Part shown: piece by piece, positions 60,893 to 64,000 of the stretch
Layout: every line of letters starts with the position of its first letter
Numbering within the stretch: position 1 is the first letter of the stretch
NCBI GenBank assembly: GCA_016716265.1
Contig: JADJWQ010000006.1
Coordinates: 682,001-746,000 of the forward strand
Reading direction: 5' to 3'
DNA length: 64,000 bases
From: Planctomycetota bacterium
GTDB taxonomy: Bacteria > Planctomycetota > UBA1135 > UBA2386
Translations under genes and position numbers: made by a program
The notes under the pieces: generated by a model
Databases searched by the model: none
Seen by the model: only the letters and a program-made list of their open reading frames with translations
Told to the model about the DNA's origin: nothing

Positions 60893-62662
60893 TCAGCGCG
60901 GGGACAACACCTCGACGCGCAACGCGCCCTCGTCGAGCACGACGAGGCCGGCGTGCCGGCCGCCTTCGCCACCCGTGAGGACCGTGCCGTCGAGATCGAA
61001 GACCGCCACCGCCGCACGCGCGTCCGCGCGCCGGCCGGCGACGAGTGAATCGAGCAGCGCGAGCGTGTCGCTGCGATGCCGCGTGCGCTCGGCGCGCGTG
61101 GTGGAGCGCTCGAGCTCCGCGATCCGCGCGATCGCGCTGAAGTCCGCCGAGATCACCAGGGTGTCGTCGATCGCGGCGATGCCGGCTGGCCAGGCCCCGG
61201 GCAGTTGCACGACGATCGCGGACTCGCTGCGCGCGCCGTCGTGCGACAGCGGTACCTCGTCGACCTGGAAGTCGCGGTCGCGCAGCGCCGCGGCGAGGTC
61301 GTCGAGCAGCGAGCGCGCCGCGCGCTCGTTGCGCGTCGCGATCGCCAGCGCGACGACGGCGTGCCCCGCGTGGTCGTGGCGACCGGGACGTTCGAAGCCG
61401 CCGCGGCCCGAGCCATCGCGACCGGGACCCTCTTGATCGGGACCCGCCGGCAGCATGACGACGCGACACGACACCGCCTCGCCGAGCCGCGGGCGGACCT
61501 GCGAATCGAAGTCGAGTCCCACCGCACGGCAGCTGCCGACCAGACCGGAGTGGAAGCCGAGCGGATCGCCCTGCGCAGCGGGGTCGGCAGTCTCCGCCGC
61601 GCCGATGCGCCGCGGATCCACCGCGATCGTCAGCGACGCGAGCGCGGGCACCGGGACGTCCTGCACCAGCCGCCGCAACGGCTGCACCTGCGCCGCTGCG
61701 AACAACCCGCGCGCCGCGGCCGGCAGGTCGACGAGGATCGTCGTGCGCAGACCCTTCGGCTCGCGCGAGATGCCGAGCACCACGCGGCGCGCAGCGCCCA
61801 TGCCGGTCGCGCGCAGCGCCAGCTGCTCGCCGGCTGCAAGGTCGCGCAGGACGCGCGGCCCGAGCCGCTCCCAGTCGAGCGACACCACCGCGCGCGGCTC
61901 GCTGCCCGCGGAGCGCGCGTCGGTCTGCGCGGCGTCCGCCGTGCGCAGCCGCGCCGTCAGGGCGACGTGCAGCTCGTCGCGCGCGAGACTCTCGGGGTGC
62001 ACGCCGGTCGTCGTGCCGGCGCCGTCCGCTCCGCCCGCGCGGCGCAGGATGTCGTCGAGCGTGTCGCGATGGTTCGCGACCAGCAGGTCGGCGCCGACCG
62101 CGGCGATCTCGAACACCGAGCCCGGCCTTTGCTGCGACACCCCTGACAGCCCGTAGACCGGCACCGCGGCGACCCGCCGCTGCTCGCTCGCGAAGCCGGG
62201 CTGCTGCAGCGAGCGCTGCAAGGCATCGCGACCGCGCTCGCTGAGCCGCAGGCGACCGACCAGCAGCGGCAGGTCGGGCTCGGCGACGCGCGGCAGCAGC
62301 GCGACGACGGCGAACTCGAGCTCGCCGGTCGACAACCGGGCGAGCTGGCGCAGCGTCGCGAGCACCGGGACGTCGCCCTCTCGTGCTGGCTCGCCGTGAG
62401 CATGACCCGGCCCGTGCTCGAAGCCGCCGTGCTCGAACGCCCGCACGATCTCGGCGAGCGCCGGCTCGTCGAGCAGCCCGAGGTCGAGGTCGACGGACGT
62501 AGCGCCGCGATCGCCCGGCCGCGCTCCCGGCCGTGCGGCCTCCGCGTCCGGCATCATCGCGACGTGCGCGAGCGGCCGGGCGACCAGCGCGTCGAGACGC
62601 AGCTCCTGCGCCGGCAGGGTGGCGGGCAGCAGCAGGGCCGTGGTGACGAGCAGGGCGCGCAC
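60893..62662 (-). CDS. secreted protein of unknown function (DUF3352-like)
   Basis: Read from a GTG at 62662 the protein has 589 residues with a signal peptide (about 1-18, ending TLPAQ). Motifs are weak: LDALVARPLAHVAMMPDAEAA near 20, a FAVVALLPRV strand near 115, LVANHRDTLDDILRRAG near 200, VISADFSAIARIAELER near 525. The layout (exported, repeated L-V-x-x-x-x-x-L helices, V-x-x-D-x-D strands) reminds me of DUF3352-type periplasmic proteins, but the match is tentative. A TGTAGT -10 box is 7 bases before the GTG, supporting this start over the longer frame to 63040. Confidence 0.6.
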   Translation of the reverse strand: MRALLVTTALLLPATLPAQELRLDALVARPLAHVAMMPDAEAARPGARPGDRGATSVDLDLGLLDEPALAEIVRAFEHGGFEHGPGHAHGEPAREGDVPVLATLRQLARLSTGELEFAVVALLPRVAEPDLPLLVGRLRLSERGRDALQRSLQQPGFASEQRRVAAVPVYGLSGVSQQRPGSVFEIAAVGADLLVANHRDTLDDILRRAGGADGAGTTTGVHPESLARDELHVALTARLRTADAAQTDARSAGSEPRAVVSLDWERLGPRVLRDLAAGEQLALRATGMGAARRVVLGISREPKGLRTTILVDLPAAARGLFAAAQVQPLRRLVQDVPVPALASLTIAVDPRRIGAAETADPAAQGDPLGFHSGLVGSCRAVGLDFDSQVRPRLGEAVSCRVVMLPAGPDQEGPGRDGSGRGGFERPGRHDHAGHAVVALAIATRNERAARSLLDDLAAALRDRDFQVDEVPLSHDGARSESAIVVQLPGAWPAGIAAIDDTLVISADFSAIARIAELERSTTRAERTRHRSDTLALLDSLVAGRRADARAAVAVFDLDGTVLTGGEGGRHAGLVVLDEGALRVEVLSPR

Positions 62663-62669
62663 GGCGGCG

Positions 62670-62675
62670 ACTACA
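62670..62675 (-). promoter_or_regulatory. -10-like box, likely leaderless start of the secreted protein gene
   Basis: Minus-strand TGTAGT is separated from the GTG at 62662 by 7 bases. Confidence 0.4.
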
Positions 62676-62882
62676 CAAGCGCCGTGCCCGCCGCGCTCGT
62701 CCGCGCGCCGAGGTCGTCGCCCGGCACGCCGCCGCGGCGCGGAACCCGCACCGCCAGCGGGACTCCGGCGACTCCGACGACTCGCGTCCGACCGCGCGGC
62801 GGGAGCTGCTCGCCCCGTTGCGCGACACGGCCGGCGCGGCGCTCCTGCACGGCTGTGCAGGAGCTGCACATGGATCGCCCGC

Positions 62883-64000
62883 TCAGGAACCCGGTTCCGG
62901 ATCGCGCTGCAGGCGGTCGTAGAGCGAGCGCCGCGAGATGCCGAGCAGCCGGGCGGCCTCGGCCTTGTTGCCGGCGGCGCGCTCGAGCGCGCGCGCGATC
63001 GCGCGGCGCTCGAGAGTCGCGAGATCGAGCACCTCGACACCGGCGCCGAGGCCGTCCGCCGGCTCCGGCTCGAGCAGCTCGTCGCCGATCACGTCGCCGT
63101 CCGCGAGGGCATCGAGGCGGAGCAGCACGTTGCGGAGCTCGCGCAGGTTGCCGGGCCAGCGGCGCCGCGCGAGCGCGGCGAGCAGCGCCGGGCTCGCCCG
63201 CCGCGGCGTCCCGCCGCGACCCTGCGCCGCCTCCGCGAGGAAGTGCTCGACGAGCGGCGGCAGGTCCGCGAGCCGATCGCGCAGCGCGGGCAGGGGGACC
63301 GTGACGACCGCCAGCCGGTAGTAGAGGTCCTCGCGGAAGCGACCGTCGCGCACGGCGCGCAGCGGATCGCGGTTGGTGGCTGCGACGATGCGGAGCTCGA
63401 CCTCGACGGCCACATCGCCGCCCACTGGCCGCACGCGGCGATCCTCCAGGAAGCGCAGCAGCTTGGCCTGCGCGTCGAGCGGCATCTCCGTCACCTCGTC
63501 GAGGAACAGCACGCCGCCGTCGGCCTCGCGGATCAGTCCGGGTCGGTCGCGGTCCGCGCCGGTGAACGCGCCGCGCACGTGGCCGAACAGCTCGCTCTCG
63601 ACGAGCTCGGGCCGCAGCGCCGCGACGTTGATCGCCACGAACGGCCCGTGTGCGCGCCGGCCGTAGCGGTGGATCGCGCGGGCCGCGAGCTCCTTGCCGC
63701 AGCCGCTCTCCGCGATCAGCAGCACCGGGAAGTCGCCCGCCGCACAGACGCGATCGAGCAGCCGCAGGTGGCGCAGCAGCGCCGGCGACTCGCCGACGAC
63801 CTCCGCGTAGTCGTGGTCGAGCTCGGCGCGCGTGATCGCGGCGAGCGTCGCCATGCGCTGCTCCTGCGCCGCGACCGCGGCCGCGAGGCGCTGATTGTCG
63901 CGCTCGGCCGCCGCGCTCCGCTGCCGCAGGCGGTCGACCAGCTCGTGCAGGTGCAGTGCGATCGCGGCCTGGTCGGCGAACGCCTCGAGCCACGGCAGGT
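62883..64000 (-). CDS. sigma-54-dependent transcriptional activator (N-terminus beyond window edge)
   Basis: The frame runs unbroken to the right window edge, so at least 371 residues are seen and the start is missing. The visible N-terminal part (FADQAAIALHLHELVDRL) looks like the end of a GAF sensor domain followed by a coiled linker. The AAA+ domain has Walker A AESGCGKELAAR, the sigma-54-contacting loop GAFTGAD, Walker B GGVLFLDEVTEM and the DLYYRLAVVTVPLPALRDR stretch. The last 40 residues form a Fis-type helix-turn-helix (NKAEAARLLGISRRSLYDRLQ). It would open sigma-54 promoters in response to a GAF-sensed ligand. Confidence 0.93.
   Translation of the reverse strand, partial: LPWLEAFADQAAIALHLHELVDRLRQRSAAAERDNQRLAAAVAAQEQRMATLAAITRAELDHDYAEVVGESPALLRHLRLLDRVCAAGDFPVLLIAESGCGKELAARAIHRYGRRAHGPFVAINVAALRPELVESELFGHVRGAFTGADRDRPGLIREADGGVLFLDEVTEMPLDAQAKLLRFLEDRRVRPVGGDVAVEVELRIVAATNRDPLRAVRDGRFREDLYYRLAVVTVPLPALRDRLADLPPLVEHFLAEAAQGRGGTPRRASPALLAALARRRWPGNLRELRNVLLRLDALADGDVIGDELLEPEPADGLGAGVEVLDLATLERRAIARALERAAGNKAEAARLLGISRRSLYDRLQRDPEPGS

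Overview
The window is one contiguous, very GC-rich (about 70% by eye) chromosomal stretch with about 52 protein genes, two tRNA genes and no insertion sequence, phage or CRISPR array. It most resembles a Gram-negative planctomycete. The basis is the mix of gene types: an FG-GAP/VCBS secreted protein, a right-handed beta-helix protein, a large secreted protein with a detachable C-terminal domain, a TIGR03790-like protein, a Na+-NQR complex, lipopolysaccharide (LPS)-type sugar kinases and an ECF sigma/RskA pair. This taxonomic call is inference from gene content, not a search.

Layout. 1-3711 is a surface-protein/regulator module: a DUF4397 protein (cut by the left edge), a two-domain fasciclin protein, an ECF sigma factor and its RskA-type anti-sigma factor. 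3721-9299 is housekeeping metabolism: cobalamin adenosyltransferase, a 5'-3' exonuclease-like protein operonic with 1-pyrroline-5-carboxylate dehydrogenase, a cytochrome c lipoprotein, a DUF2911 protein and a GNAT acetyltransferase. 9300-10085 has no gene but several hairpins. 10086-15394 holds an FprA-like ferredoxin-NADP reductase, a conserved hypothetical gene, a TonB-family protein whose tail runs into the convergent epimerase gene, that epimerase, and a PDZ protein. tRNA-Glu follows, then dGTPase.

16935-22965 is a leftward glycan cluster (three glycosyltransferases, an LPS-kinase-like protein and a GT9 heptosyltransferase-like enzyme). MazG is next, followed by a probable non-coding RNA with a strong terminator. 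24357-32333 is a complete leftward nqrM-nqrABCDEF-apbE cluster: the sodium pump, its maturation factor and its flavin transferase. Beyond it lie an acyl carrier protein, tRNA-Sec, a nucleotidyltransferase-like protein, a beta-helix protein and a DUF6940-like protein.

37602-50142 holds a Ser/Thr kinase-ATPase-helical repeat fusion, a KdkA-like Kdo kinase, a GT9 enzyme, a TIGR03790-like secreted protein, two adjacent zinc-ribbon membrane proteins, and a coupled trio (DTW/Tsr3-like enzyme, ClC channel with CBS domains, LPS-kinase-like protein). 50153-57865 carries secreted and membrane proteins and a further glycosyltransferase. Lon protease is followed by three tandem copies of a covarying hairpin element. 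The window ends in a secreted protein and a sigma-54 activator cut by the right edge.

Genes are tightly packed: ATGA/GTGA overlaps within operons and near-zero or negative spacing between convergent genes. Several starts lie only 7-8 bases after a -10-like hexamer, suggesting leaderless transcripts. The items most worth a second look are the triple hairpin element after lon, the ncRNA candidate after mazG, tRNA-Sec with its abutting tandem repeat, the sigma/RskA-fasciclin module, the kinase-ATPase with an altered Walker A motif, and the TonB run-on.
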